From Cheilinus undulatus (taxonomy: Eukaryota; Chordata; Actinopteri; Labriformes; Labridae), in the NCBI RefSeq assembly GCF_018320785.1, contig NC_054877.1:32448151-32512150 (forward strand): a DNA stretch of 64,000 nt. The letters run 5' to 3'. Below, piece by piece: positions 38,041 to 64,000 of the stretch. Below the pieces are notes generated by a model. That model was not told where the DNA came from and did no database searches. It saw only the letters and a program-made list of their open reading frames with translations. Every line of letters starts with the position of its first letter. Position 1 is the stretch's first letter. A program made the position numbers and the translations under genes.

Positions 38041-38096
38041 GCTAGACGGAGAAGGAGAACAGACAAAGATCTGGACTATTTGGCTTGACAACAAAG
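38035..38096 (+). other. Non-coding first exon of pif1 (5' UTR)
   Basis: The sequence ends ACAAAG|GTAATGG at 38096/38097. A matching acceptor CATGTCGTAG ends at 38364, so the leader continues at 38365, 12 bases before the ATG at 38377. The 5' limit is approximate. Confidence 0.5.
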
Positions 38097-38376
38097 GTAA
38101 TGGTCTGATAAAGAAAAAATCTTTTGTCATGTTGAGTCATTTTGGTCACGCTGTTTGATTCAATTGTTGCAATATAATTTAGCGAGATCAGAAAGTTTGA
38201 GGTTGATTATATGAAGCTCAGCTGCGGTAAATTGTGTCATTCCGGTTGTTAGAAACAGTTGTGTTTGCTTTATTTGCATTGTCTCATAAAGCTCTCTTAC
38301 TTTACATGAAGCTGATTGAAGAAGCTACTGATTTATAACAAATGTAAACACTTTCATGTCGTAGAAAGTTGTTGCA

Positions 38377-51846
<13,470 letters not shown>

Positions 51847-52097
51847 AGTGAATTCATCATCTTTTGGGATATTATGCACTGTGTGCATGACTTATCTGTA
51901 TTTTATCAACCTTTTTTATTCCTGAATGACCTCAAACGCACATCAACAATCAGTGTCTACCTCAGTCTGCTTTAACTGGTGGGATAAAGAGTCACACTGC
52001 CACCCTGTGGTTCATACTGTATTTTTAAACTGTTTTTAAGAGCTTGTTTTTAAAGAACCATGATTTCTTATTTATTGTGATTTTAAACATGTTTGCA

Positions 52098-52103
52098 AAT
52101 AAA
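52098..52103 (+). terminator. Polyadenylation signal of pif1
   Basis: AATAAA lies 252 bases after the stop codon and is followed by a T/GT-rich stretch. It is the first canonical signal downstream. Confidence 0.65.
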
Positions 52104-53126
52104 GTTTTTAGTCAACCTTTACCTATGGTTGAGGCTTTGTTTTCTTAGTAACCACCAAACATTTTCACACCTCTAGTGTGAGGTGACACTTAAAGTGGTT
52201 TTGTGGATCTACATGTTTGTGGTTGGGTTTGTTTTGGTAAAATGAGTTCATAAACGTAGGATTCCCCTGACATTATTGATCACCTCCCAAAATCCCTTTG
52301 TCAGTTTTCATCCAAGTGTGCTGCAGTCACTATCTAGTATATTGTTTTGTTTTTTTTTAATCTGTGAGGGGTTTTAATCTGGGTATAGAGCAGTCGGAAA
52401 TTATTCCTATGCCTTCTGTCAAATCTGTACTTTCCAATGTAATGAGACCCGAATCCTGATTATTAGAGCAATTCAGAGATAAAAATGTATTAACCCCATT
52501 ATGTAATTATTCTTCTGCCGTCTACTACTGAAAATGAATCTAAAATACATAGAAATTACTTTAAACAACGTTGACAAGTACCGGTATATCTAAAAAAAAA
52601 AAATAGAATATAGTGTAAAAGTGTTTTTTCCCGTGATCTACTTCAGAAAGTTGAATTTCCATTTATTCTAGATTAATCTCATTCAAAGTGAAACATTTCC
52701 TGACTTTTTTGTTTTGACCACTATCTCAAAATTTGAGAATATTGTGGAAGTCCAATTTGCAAAGGTTTCCTGATCCTTCATTCTTTCACTCTGGTTCAGC
52801 ACACACAACCACAAAAATGGGGAAGACTGCTGCTTTGACTATTTTCCAGAAGATAATCATCACCCCCACAAAGAGGGGAAGCTGCAGAAGGTCATTATCG
52901 ACAGGTCATGCTGTCCTCAGAGGCTGTATCAAAACATATTCATGGACAATTGATTAGAGAAAGAGTGGTCAGAAAAACGCACCAGCAACAGGGATGTGCT
53001 CAGCCATCTGAGGATCGGACTGAGACTGGAATCTGTGGATCAAGAACTACCACACGGACAGGTCCAGGAAAGTGTACAAGTGTCGTGTACTTGGAGAGGA
53101 GCCACTCCTGAACCACAGACAACAAA

Positions 53127-54857
53127 ACTAGAAAAGCACTCGGAGAGCGCAGATCTCCGCCATTAGCCCTATTTCCCAATTGACCTATGGCCAAGTCCCG
53201 CCCTCAAACGTGATGAGCGACGTCCATTGAAATAAATGGGAGAAAGTCCGTTTTCGTCTGGTTTTATGAGGTTTTTTGAGATTTTAAGTTTAAAAATGGT
53301 AAAACTGTGTTCATGGGGTACATGCAACCCCAACACAAGGTATCCTGAGAGGCTGGGCAACGGAGTGTATTTTTACCCTTTCCTAAGCCACATTTTAACC
53401 AAGAAAAGTGTCTTCTTTGGATATAATTGTGCAGTAGACCACAACATCAACTCAGTGTGAATACAGTTAACATGGATGTCTACATCTGTTCTAAGGTAAG
53501 CCAACATCATCTTTGAGGCTACATATTGTCACTTTGCTGGAAAGAAATATAAAGTTATCTTTAACATCTCTGGCGTTAGCTCCTAGCTGCGTTGTTCGTT
53601 GTGTCACATTGTTTGTTGGGAGTTCATTGGCATTTTTGTTCTAGTTTTTGTACTTTGGTGAGCGTACATCATTGTTAGCTGTTGTCCAAAGGGCTCTAGT
53701 TAAACTAATGTCAACTTCTGGAGCTTAGCTTCATGAACTTATTTGTAATAGCAGAGATGACAAAGGTTGGCAAACGTTATGCTGAATGATTCAATGTAAG
53801 TACTGTTGCACCAGACTAACAAAGAGACACTCTTGGTAAAGATGGTAAAAAGGTGTTATATTTTTCTCATACTCTGAGCCAAAAAACTTCACTTCAGTGG
53901 CACTTTGATGCTGATCCTCTGTCTTGTGGTCTGACAATGTGATGGCAACTAGATGCGGTTGATCACGTTTGCACTGGGACCTGTAAATTTTGGCTTGTAA
54001 CTGAAGCTTTTTATCGACCTTCTTGACAATGAAATGATTAATACATTCCTCAAATGTGTAGTTTGGACCCTTTTGGTAACCTATAGATGATATGTGATCT
54101 TTCTGTCTCCAAAAATCATCAATGGCATGTGAAATGTGAAATGTCTCCTACTGTGACAACTGCCATAGCGCCTGTCACTCAATGTTCATTGTTTGTCCGA
54201 GTGAGTGGAGGGGGCATGGCTTAGCCATAAGTCAATTGTGAAGTACCCTTAAAAAAAATTCCTGGATTTGTCCCCACACACCCCACAACATGGCATTGAT
54301 CAACTTCTCCCATCCCAGTGGGGTGGAAACATGGTGAGGCATAGCATTGGCTTTGCAGATGCACTGACAGTCTCACCCATGGTCTCACTGGACGACTGGA
54401 AGTCTTGGCAGAGGGTGAACATTCCTCTATTCCTCCCAGCATTGTGAGTATTCTTGCTACAATTCGCTGTCTTTCTCTCTGTTATCCTCCAACTCATCTC
54501 CTCAACCGGGCGTGCGTCTTTCAAACTGTATAAACTCTAAAACTTTGAATAGGAACACACCCACAAATGCTGCTGGGATTGAAGTTACTCATGTCTGCCA
54601 TCTCCTGGTGTAAAGTGGTAACAGCGCAGACCTCCTCCATAAGCCCTAGCTCCCAATAGTAAAGAATCCATAAAAAATTCCTGGATCCAGAGGGTATGCC
54701 GGATCACTCCCAAAATCTAATCAGTTCTTCCTTATGCCATTTCTGACATTTCCTGATAATGTCATCAAAATCCGTCCATCACTCTTTGAGTTATGTTGCT
54801 AAAAAAAAAAACTAACGAACGCACCCAATCACATAACCTCCTTGGAGGAAGTAATAA
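53127..54857 (+). repeat. Interspersed repeat R1, second copy
   Basis: It begins CTAGAAAAGCACTCGGAGAG and ends ACCTCCTTGGAGGAAGTAAT, matching 27129-27850 over its whole length apart from its own insertion and a roughly 50 bp gap near the equivalent of 27300. It carries the same internal duplication (CATTAGCCCTATTTCCCAAT, and ATAAGCCCTAGCTCCCAAT near 54640). It interrupts the transposase of the outer Tc1-like element. Confidence 0.7.
53181..54234 (+). mobile_element. THAP-type DNA transposon relic, innermost
   Basis: The ends read ACCTATGGCCAAGTCCCGCC and, inverted, ACTTATGGCTAAGCCATGCC. CAATTG flanks both sides and occurs once at the same site in the uninterrupted R1 copy, which supports a 6 bp (or smaller) target duplication. 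Near 53296 a frame begins MVKLCSWGTCNPNTRYPE, matching the start of THAP zinc-finger proteins (C-x4-C part). The rest of the transposase is missing. THAP-bearing P-like or ISL2EU-like families fit; I cannot choose between them. Confidence 0.6.
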
Positions 54858-55824
54858 GCGTTTAAGCGTCTAAGTCCTGTTTTCAGATAAAAGTGCATTT
54901 TGCTTTTCATTTGGAAATCAAGGTCCCAGAGTCTGGAGGAAGATCAGAGAGGTACAGAATCCATGATGGTTGAAGTTCATTGTTTTCAGTTTCCACAGTC
55001 AGTTTGGGGTACCATGTCATCTGCTGCTGTTGATCCACTGCTTATCAAGTCCAGAGTCAACGCTGTCAGCCGTCTACCAGGAGATTTGAGAGCACTTCAT
55101 GCTTTCTTTTGCTGAGATGTTTTGAGACTGACTTTCTTCTCCAGCAGGACTTGGCACATGCCAGCAGTGCCAAAGCTGGTTAAATGACTGTGAAATGCCT
55201 GTGCTTGATTGGCCAGCAAACTCACTGAACCTGATCCCAATGTAGAATCTATGGGGTACTGTCAAGAGGAAGAGAAGTGACACCAGACCCAAAAACATGG
55301 AAGTGCTGAAGGCCGTCATCAAAGCAACATGGACTTCATAACACTCCAGCAGTGCCACAGGCTGATTGCCTCCATGCCATGGCACTGATGCAGTAATTCA
55401 TGCAAAAGGAGGCCCAACAAGTGTTGAGTGCATAAAAATGAACACTTTTCAGAAAAGTATCCTTATTTATTGAGTTGCACCTGTAGATACTAACAGTGAG
55501 GCATAACTATGACTTTCAATGTATAGCATGGTTAGATTTGTCACAAAACATGTAAAGGACAATATGAAAAGACACCATTTTGTCCACAGGAGAATCAAAA
55601 TAGACAGACTGCTTTACAGAAATGCTGACAGGTTTTTTACTTTACAGGAACTTTTGGTTTTGACACGGTTTAATCACGTGTCAGTAAAAAATAAGCACAC
55701 ATCACTGAATCAGTCATTTCCCCTTATGAGACCCACCAACAGGGACAGCTATGAAAGATCTACTGCTTATTACTCAGATTATTATAATGATGCAACTCAG
55801 ACAAAGTGAGAACCGAAGAAAGAT

Positions 55825-55830
55825 TTTATT
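55825..55830 (-). terminator. Likely polyadenylation signal of uqcrh
   Basis: AATAAA on the minus strand, 370 bases past the uqcrh stop codon. No closer canonical signal is visible. The plus frame at 55519-55809 is unrecognised and not called. Confidence 0.45.
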
Positions 55831-56199
55831 TTTCTGGTGAGTACTGTGAATCCATGACTGAACCTGAGAAACTGTTACAGTTACCAGAGCAGCATAACTG
55901 TTTTTGCATATGAACAGACCACAGTGAGGGGTTATTTGTTTAGGCCCTTTGTTAGCCAACAACTTGGATGCTTCCATCACCTATGAGCAATTCTTATTTT
56001 ACAAACTGCCTCTGACCCTGACTGCACAGGCATGCACTGCATACATAAAGGTTGAAATTAAACAGCATTCAGTTGAGGAAAGCAGGGAAATAATTTACAT
56101 CAGAACACTGGAAAACAACAATAGAACTGCCCTGATTATTTTACAATTATAGAAGTTAAAGATTCTACAGCTGCAAGAGGTGGAGACGGGAGGAGCTGG

Positions 56200-58558
56200 T
56201 CATTTCACGTTGTGGAAAAGCTTGTGTGCTACCTGTAATGACAAAGGGGAACACAGTTAGCAACTCCAAAGATATAGTCACATACAGTCTGGCTTCTTTT
56301 GAAAAGAAGAGCTTTTTATATTTCTGTGCATCTAACTTACGCAGTGGTCCCTTGCATGCAAAAAGTCAAAGAGTTCTTCTGTGCAGTCCTCCTCAGTGTT
56401 GGACCTGGAGCCAACTCGGGCCTCACAGATCTCCAGACGCTCCTTAGTGTGAACACAGTGCTCAGTCTGCTCACACTTGGCTCGTATCGTTTCTATAGGG
56501 TCCTGAGAGGGACAAATAAAGAAATGTACAATGTCACAGGAAATATTGCCCCATAAACAATCAAACTGTTTGCAGTCTTTGAATAATATAGCGTTCAACT
56601 AGTTCTATAACTTGTGGTAAGATTAAATATGCTCTTTACCAACATCAAATGTCTCTACTATATATTTAAAAGCAGTAATACAGCCTAAAGGAAATTTTGG
56701 GAATAAAAATTAGTTTTTAGTTAAATATCAAATCCTTCACTAAGTACAGGGGGCTCTATACATTTCAAAATTTTTAACAAAATTTGATGCTTCAACACTT
56801 CTGTCTCCAAAGTACAACATTCCCACTTTGCAATTCCCTTACTGGCCTGCACTCATAGTGCTCCAGGCCCAGGTGGGTCTCCTCTGCATATGTCATGACA
56901 TTGTAATACAACACAGCTGAGAACATAATTTGGGATTTTAAGGTAAGATAAAATCGTATGAGACTTTATTGATCCCCTGATGGGAAATTCTGGCATTCTG
57001 GCAACACAACAAAGGAGAAAAGTGGTAAAATACAATAGAATTGGAATAAGAATAAGCAACACAAACTGGATAAAATGATATAAAAAAGACAGGCAGTATA
57101 AAAAAATACATTCTGTCATTTCCCAGAGTCATTTTCCAAAAGACCTCAGAGTTCTTGTGGGTTTTATCAAGCTGGCTCTTAATATTTGCATCTGCCAAAA
57201 TCCAAAAGTAAACATGCACCCTTTGCTATCATTCTTTAAGACTGAAGAAGGGAGAAAAAGTCAAATTTATTATGATATGTACCAAGCTGTGTACCTGTGC
57301 ATGAGGCATCTCACCAGTCAAACAAACAGGATTTTTGGGGTCAAACATTCTTGGGCATGGTCTTGTGAGTGTGCCCTTTAAAGTTGTGACTGGTGAGAAA
57401 CGGCTTAGTTGTTAGTCAAGTTCCCTAAGGTAACCAACAAAGTGTAGCACATCTATGTTTCCAAAGATGATACACTGTCTACTTTATATTAAATTTAAGT
57501 TTAAAATCTGCAGCATAACTTGTTAGAAAGATTATCATACAAGTAGAATTAGTAAAAACATAATTGAAAATGTATCTAATGTGCTGATAGACTTTTCATT
57601 TTTAATTGAAGACAACCACAGTGACAATATAATCAGAACAAAAAAGACTGAATACAGATTTTAAGGAGGTAATATAAAATCATCCCTTCATTTGAAATTA
57701 TACCAATGCTACTATGTTGTTAATTTCTTATTTATTAAATCTGCATCATTATTATAGTACCTCTCTTTATGCAGGATGTCATTTATGTGTATGTTTCCCC
57801 AATCTTTCCCTAAGCTTTTTGTTTCTTTACTCTGAGAAAATTGTGTTCCTGTTGCTGATGAATTATTGCGCTATGTTTCAAAACATTATCAAATGTATGT
57901 AGAGGTCACTTACAACCATGTCTTCCTCCTCTTCTTCTTCCTCCTCCTCTTCCTCTGCTGCTTCTTCTTCTTCCTCCTCGGGAGCATCTTCCTCCTGTTA
58001 AGTGACAAAAATATAATGGTAATTTATTTAATTTTGTCTGAAATACAGCATTTGATTATAAAAGGAACACTAGCAGCACTGCACTAAATCAACAGAAATA
58101 AAGCTTTAATAAGATTCAAGTAATAATCACACAATTTATTTAGATCATTAAATACACCGTTTTATCACCTGAGTGATGACTATCAGTGTTCATTCATGGA
58201 ATCCATGTGAATGCCCAGATAACTTGTGTTGCAACATATATGTACCGTGCAGGAACAGGCATCTTACAGATTTAACTACAGAATTTCTGGGTCACATACT
58301 GTCTTGTTTATTGTAAAAATTCCGCCGATGTTAAATTCAAGACTAAAGATAATGTTAAAACGTATACAAGACAGCTAAGACTTCAGTTGCCACTTGTGTT
58401 ATATCACTGACGTTAGACTGACCAGTAGAGTCGCGCTATCTCGTATGGTTATATTATTTAACACACACTAAAATAGCCTTTAAAAGATACACATCAGTAT
58501 TTATTCCTACCTCGTCGTCTGGGTCGCCGAATGTGATCATTTTCCTCTCGAAAACCAT
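56200..58558 (-). CDS. uqcrh: Cytochrome b-c1 complex subunit 6 (hinge protein)
   Basis: The acidic hinge subunit of respiratory complex III in the mitochondrial intermembrane space, where it helps cytochrome c dock to cytochrome c1. There are four exons: 58558-58511, 57994-57914, 56502-56341 and 56232-56200, all joined in phase 0 at GT-AG sites, giving 107 aa (91 in human). Residues 1-16 read [16 protein letters not shown]. Exon 2 is a 27-residue stretch made mostly of Glu. Exon 3 starts [16 protein letters not shown] and holds the helical hairpin with [25 protein letters not shown]. The cysteines at 53, 69, 83 and 97 match the two family disulfides. Exon 4 encodes [10 protein letters not shown]. 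The ATG has A at -3 and G at +4. Met7 is an alternative start. Confidence 0.95.
56938..57135 (-). repeat. L2/CR1-like LINE 3' end in uqcrh intron 2
   Basis: On the minus strand it contains GAATTTCCCATCAGGGGATC followed by AATAAAGTCTCAT, the typical tail of teleost L2/CR1-like LINEs and their SINEs. It is only about 200 bp long and non-coding. Confidence 0.6.
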
Positions 58559-58844
58559 GATTGCGGCTTTTATTTCACCCCAAAATCCCGGGAGAGGACA
58601 GGCGTCCTAGCTTCTCACCAGCACCACTTTACGTTGAGGACGTGAGGTCGGTCACTCAAAGGAAACGAGTAGAAGAATAACCGGATAAAGCTTTCTATTG
58701 GTTAATTGGATTACTGAAGGGGCTTTGGTCCAATCATCAGTAACGCTTCCGCGTAAGGCCCGCCCATTGATTTCACCACAGCACATGGAACTGTTGTTTC
58801 GGCTGCTGGAGTAGAGACGGACAGTCGGTGAGACGCACAGAAAC
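58559..58844. promoter_or_regulatory. Shared uqcrh/nsun4 bidirectional promoter
   Basis: Only 286 bp separate the two start codons. The gap has no TATA box. It contains ATTGG at 58697 and 58705 and CCAAT at 58730 (NF-Y sites), a CTTCCGCG (ETS-like) site near 58746 and elevated CpG. Head-to-head uqcrh and nsun4 is also the mammalian arrangement. Co-expression of two mitochondrial-protein genes is inferred. Confidence 0.7.
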
Positions 58845-61928
<3,084 letters not shown>

Positions 61929-62255
61929 ACCTGGACTGATGGACTCTGTTTCTTTGGAGTAACGACTCACTTGTACGTAAAAACTTTATCTGTCAGAGCA
62001 CAGCTACAGATAACTTGTCATCATGGTTGGGGACTCTTTAACCACTGGACTAAGGTTGGTTACTTGTTACTGATTTTAAAAAGAATCCAGCTGACAGGAC
62101 CCGGGAAGTGATATTGTATATGCTTTAACATAGTCTATAATACCTATAGACAGCAATCAGCCACAGATTTATGTATGGAAATGGAAATGCAAGTCCAAAC
62201 TAGATTTATATGACACTTTATTGGGACATGAATGTAGTGGCATTTGATAATGACA

Positions 62256-62261
62256 AATAAA
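62256..62261 (+). terminator. Likely polyadenylation signal of nsun4
   Basis: AATAAA lies 328 bases after the nsun4 stop codon, the first canonical signal downstream. Confidence 0.5.
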
Positions 62262-64000
62262 ATCCAAACAAAGTCAAAACAAACCAACAACTGAGATTAA
62301 TGGGAAGGGAATCGTACACTTGATGAAAAAAAATCTACCATCCAGGCAAGTAAAACACTCTTGATGTTAATTGAACACCCTTTCATGAGGGTGTCATGCT
62401 ATTTGTCCTGGGGGGGGGGGGGCAGCAGCAGCTGCTAAAAGGACACCAGTGTTTGCATTGGCATTCCTTTTAGCACCACAACTGCTCAACCAGAAGGAGT
62501 GGCATAACATGGTTGTCTGTTCTTTGAGATGTGGGTGAAAACGGGAGAAAAATGGACAAATATTTGCTTAAATTAGGGACATTTGAACTCAACCAAGATC
62601 CATGCTGTCTTCTGGACTATGGATATTGATAATGTGCGTGGCCACAAATCAAGTTTCCTGACGTTTACGTGGACCTGATTTCAAGTACATGAAGCAGAGC
62701 CTGACATAAACAGGCACACATCAGCCTGGTCCATCAGTAATTGTTGTGAAACTGAATTAGTGTCAAAGTTTTTTTTACAAGGAAGCTTTAGATCAGCTGT
62801 TTCTTCATGTTTTAGTGATTCATTTACTTCTTTTTTCTTATGTGAAAATATTGCCCTGTCGTTAAATCTATTTGCAAAAATTCAGGGTGCATTTTAAAAC
62901 AAGACCAATGTACCCCAGCTGTTTTACTTAATCTAATTTGATTTTAACACCTGTTAAACTTTTTTTTTAAGTGACAAATAAGCAAGGTACAGCTCTCGAC
63001 TTTTACATTACCATCATAGCATAACATTCACTCTACGAGGCAATCACGGAAATTCTTGTAGTATTTAACCAAATAGAAATCTGGTTACAAAGGCTACTCG
63101 AGCTTACTCTTTCAGACACGCATATGGGTATTCAGGGGCGTGGTCAATTTCTAGAGGTGCAAAAAACAGAGCACCCCTGTTTACTTTGCTTAGCAGATAT
63201 GAATTAAACAACCGTTTCTGTACACATTTGGTGAAGCACTGTCTTAGAGAGACCAACCACAGCTAACATTTTGTGGAATATTAAAACAGGAACATACTCC
63301 CCTCTCAAGTCCCTAAATCACAGAAAGAAGTCTGAAAGTTTGGACAGTCTACATACTGTACGTTCTGCCTGTTTTAAAGCAGGATAAAAATGAGACACAC
63401 AGACATGAGAATACATGTGTATAAAAAGAACAGGCAATTCCCTGGAGAGCAATCAAGAGAGGTATAAGAATAAGTGCATTTAGAACCCAAATGTAAATGT
63501 ATTGTTACATCTTAAAAGCCTGACCAGGGACAAGGACTGCAAATTAGCCATGGCTAGATGTCTTTTATACATTGCATCGGTTGCACTGTAATTAAATGCA
63601 GCAATGCTTATGTATTGTCCCTGAAAAATAAACGGATAAATAGAATAAAATAATCTGATGCTATTTTATGCAGGTTAACTTCTGGCTGTCTTCAAAACTT
63701 CTCTGCTCTAGCCTTAATCTTGCCCAACGTCTCAGTGAACTAGTATTGCCCTTAATGTTCGTCTCATATGTTCCTTTTCGTGGCTTGGGAATGTAGAAAA
63801 CGAATATCTAGAGGTCCTGTCTTCATTTTTGTTAACTGGCAAAGTCCCAGGTGCCTGTATCACACTGAATTCCCCAGAATTGCATGACATTGCAGTTTGA
63901 TCTGAATTTTCCAGCAAAGCGAATGGAGATGCTGTGGTTTGTTTGCACCTCCATCAGGACCTGCGTGTAGCATGCTACTTCACTATAGGTGAAAAATAGA
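62262..64000. other. Flank, no confident gene
   Basis: A G run lies at about 62411-62422. The minus-strand frame 63732-63917 (starting from TTG) has somewhat protein-like composition, including FPSHEKEHMRRTLRAI. A possible acceptor CCACAG lies at about 63934 on that strand, but without a pyrimidine tract. It could be the last exon of a gene running off the right edge, or chance. Nothing else was recognised. Confidence 0.4.

Larger units (their letters stand above)
52579..55487 (+). mobile_element. Tc1-like transposon split by nested insertions
   Basis: The N-terminal transposase part lies at about 52815-53115: MGKTAALTIFQK, then VSKHIHGQLI, then RVQE-like and LEEPLLNHRQ. The C-terminal part resumes at about 54880: FGNQGPRVW, then DWPANS near 55210, then AVIHAKG near 55400. 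Between them sits foreign DNA of about 1.7 kb. The outer ends are CCGGTATATCTAAAAAA on the left and GAGTTGCACCTG on the right, weakly inverted. The transposase has several stops and is dead. Without the insertions the element would be about 1.2 kb, normal for Tc1. Confidence 0.75.

Noticed and set aside
55519-55809. 96-aa plus-strand frame between the nested transposon and uqcrh
   Set aside because: Unrecognised, without splice signals of quality, and probably overlapping the uqcrh 3' end on the other strand.

Overview
This is a window of vertebrate nuclear DNA, almost certainly from a ray-finned (teleost, probably percomorph) fish. The evidence is intron-split genes with GT-AG junctions, vertebrate-type proteins, and a repeat fauna typical of teleosts: several Tc1-like transposons, hAT-type MITEs, a jockey/CR1-like LINE, a Penelope-like fossil and long microsatellites. 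No bacterial, phage, CRISPR or operon-like organisation is present.

Four protein-coding genes can be reconstructed exon by exon with every reading frame closing. (1) ptger4, a prostaglandin E2 EP4-type receptor, on the minus strand (3280-4844, 2 exons, 484 aa). (2) pif1, the 5'-3' PIF1 DNA helicase, on the plus strand (38377-51846, 12 coding exons plus a non-coding first exon, 628 aa). (3) uqcrh, the acidic hinge subunit of respiratory complex III, on the minus strand (56200-58558, 4 exons, 107 aa). (4) nsun4, the mitochondrial rRNA m5C methyltransferase, on the plus strand (58845-61928, 8 exons, 400 aa). uqcrh and nsun4 are head to head across 286 bp, as in mammals, so two nuclear genes for mitochondrial proteins share one promoter. 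The pif1 promoter carries four CCAAT boxes followed by a TTTGAA (CHR-like) element, the layout of cell-cycle genes. A possible divergent exon of an unidentified gene lies on its other side.

Layout: 1-3279 repeat-rich flank with small MITEs and a tandem foldback repeat; 3280-5110 ptger4 and its promoter; 5111-37500 about 32 kb without a recognisable host gene, filled with transposon relics and a 1.6 kb ACTAT satellite at 24287-25861; 37598-52103 pif1 with repeat-bearing introns; 52579-55487 a three-level nest of transposons; 55825-58558 uqcrh; 58845-62261 nsun4; 62262-64000 flank with no confident gene.

No radically new system was found. The items most worth a second look are the strand-switching ACTAT satellite with its roughly 220 bp higher-order unit, the nested transposons at 52.6-55.5 kb, the pif1 promoter architecture with its possible divergent exon, and microsatellites that form the polypyrimidine tracts of pif1 exon 2 and nsun4 exon 2. 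All identifications come from reading the sequence and from remembered family features; no database search was run.
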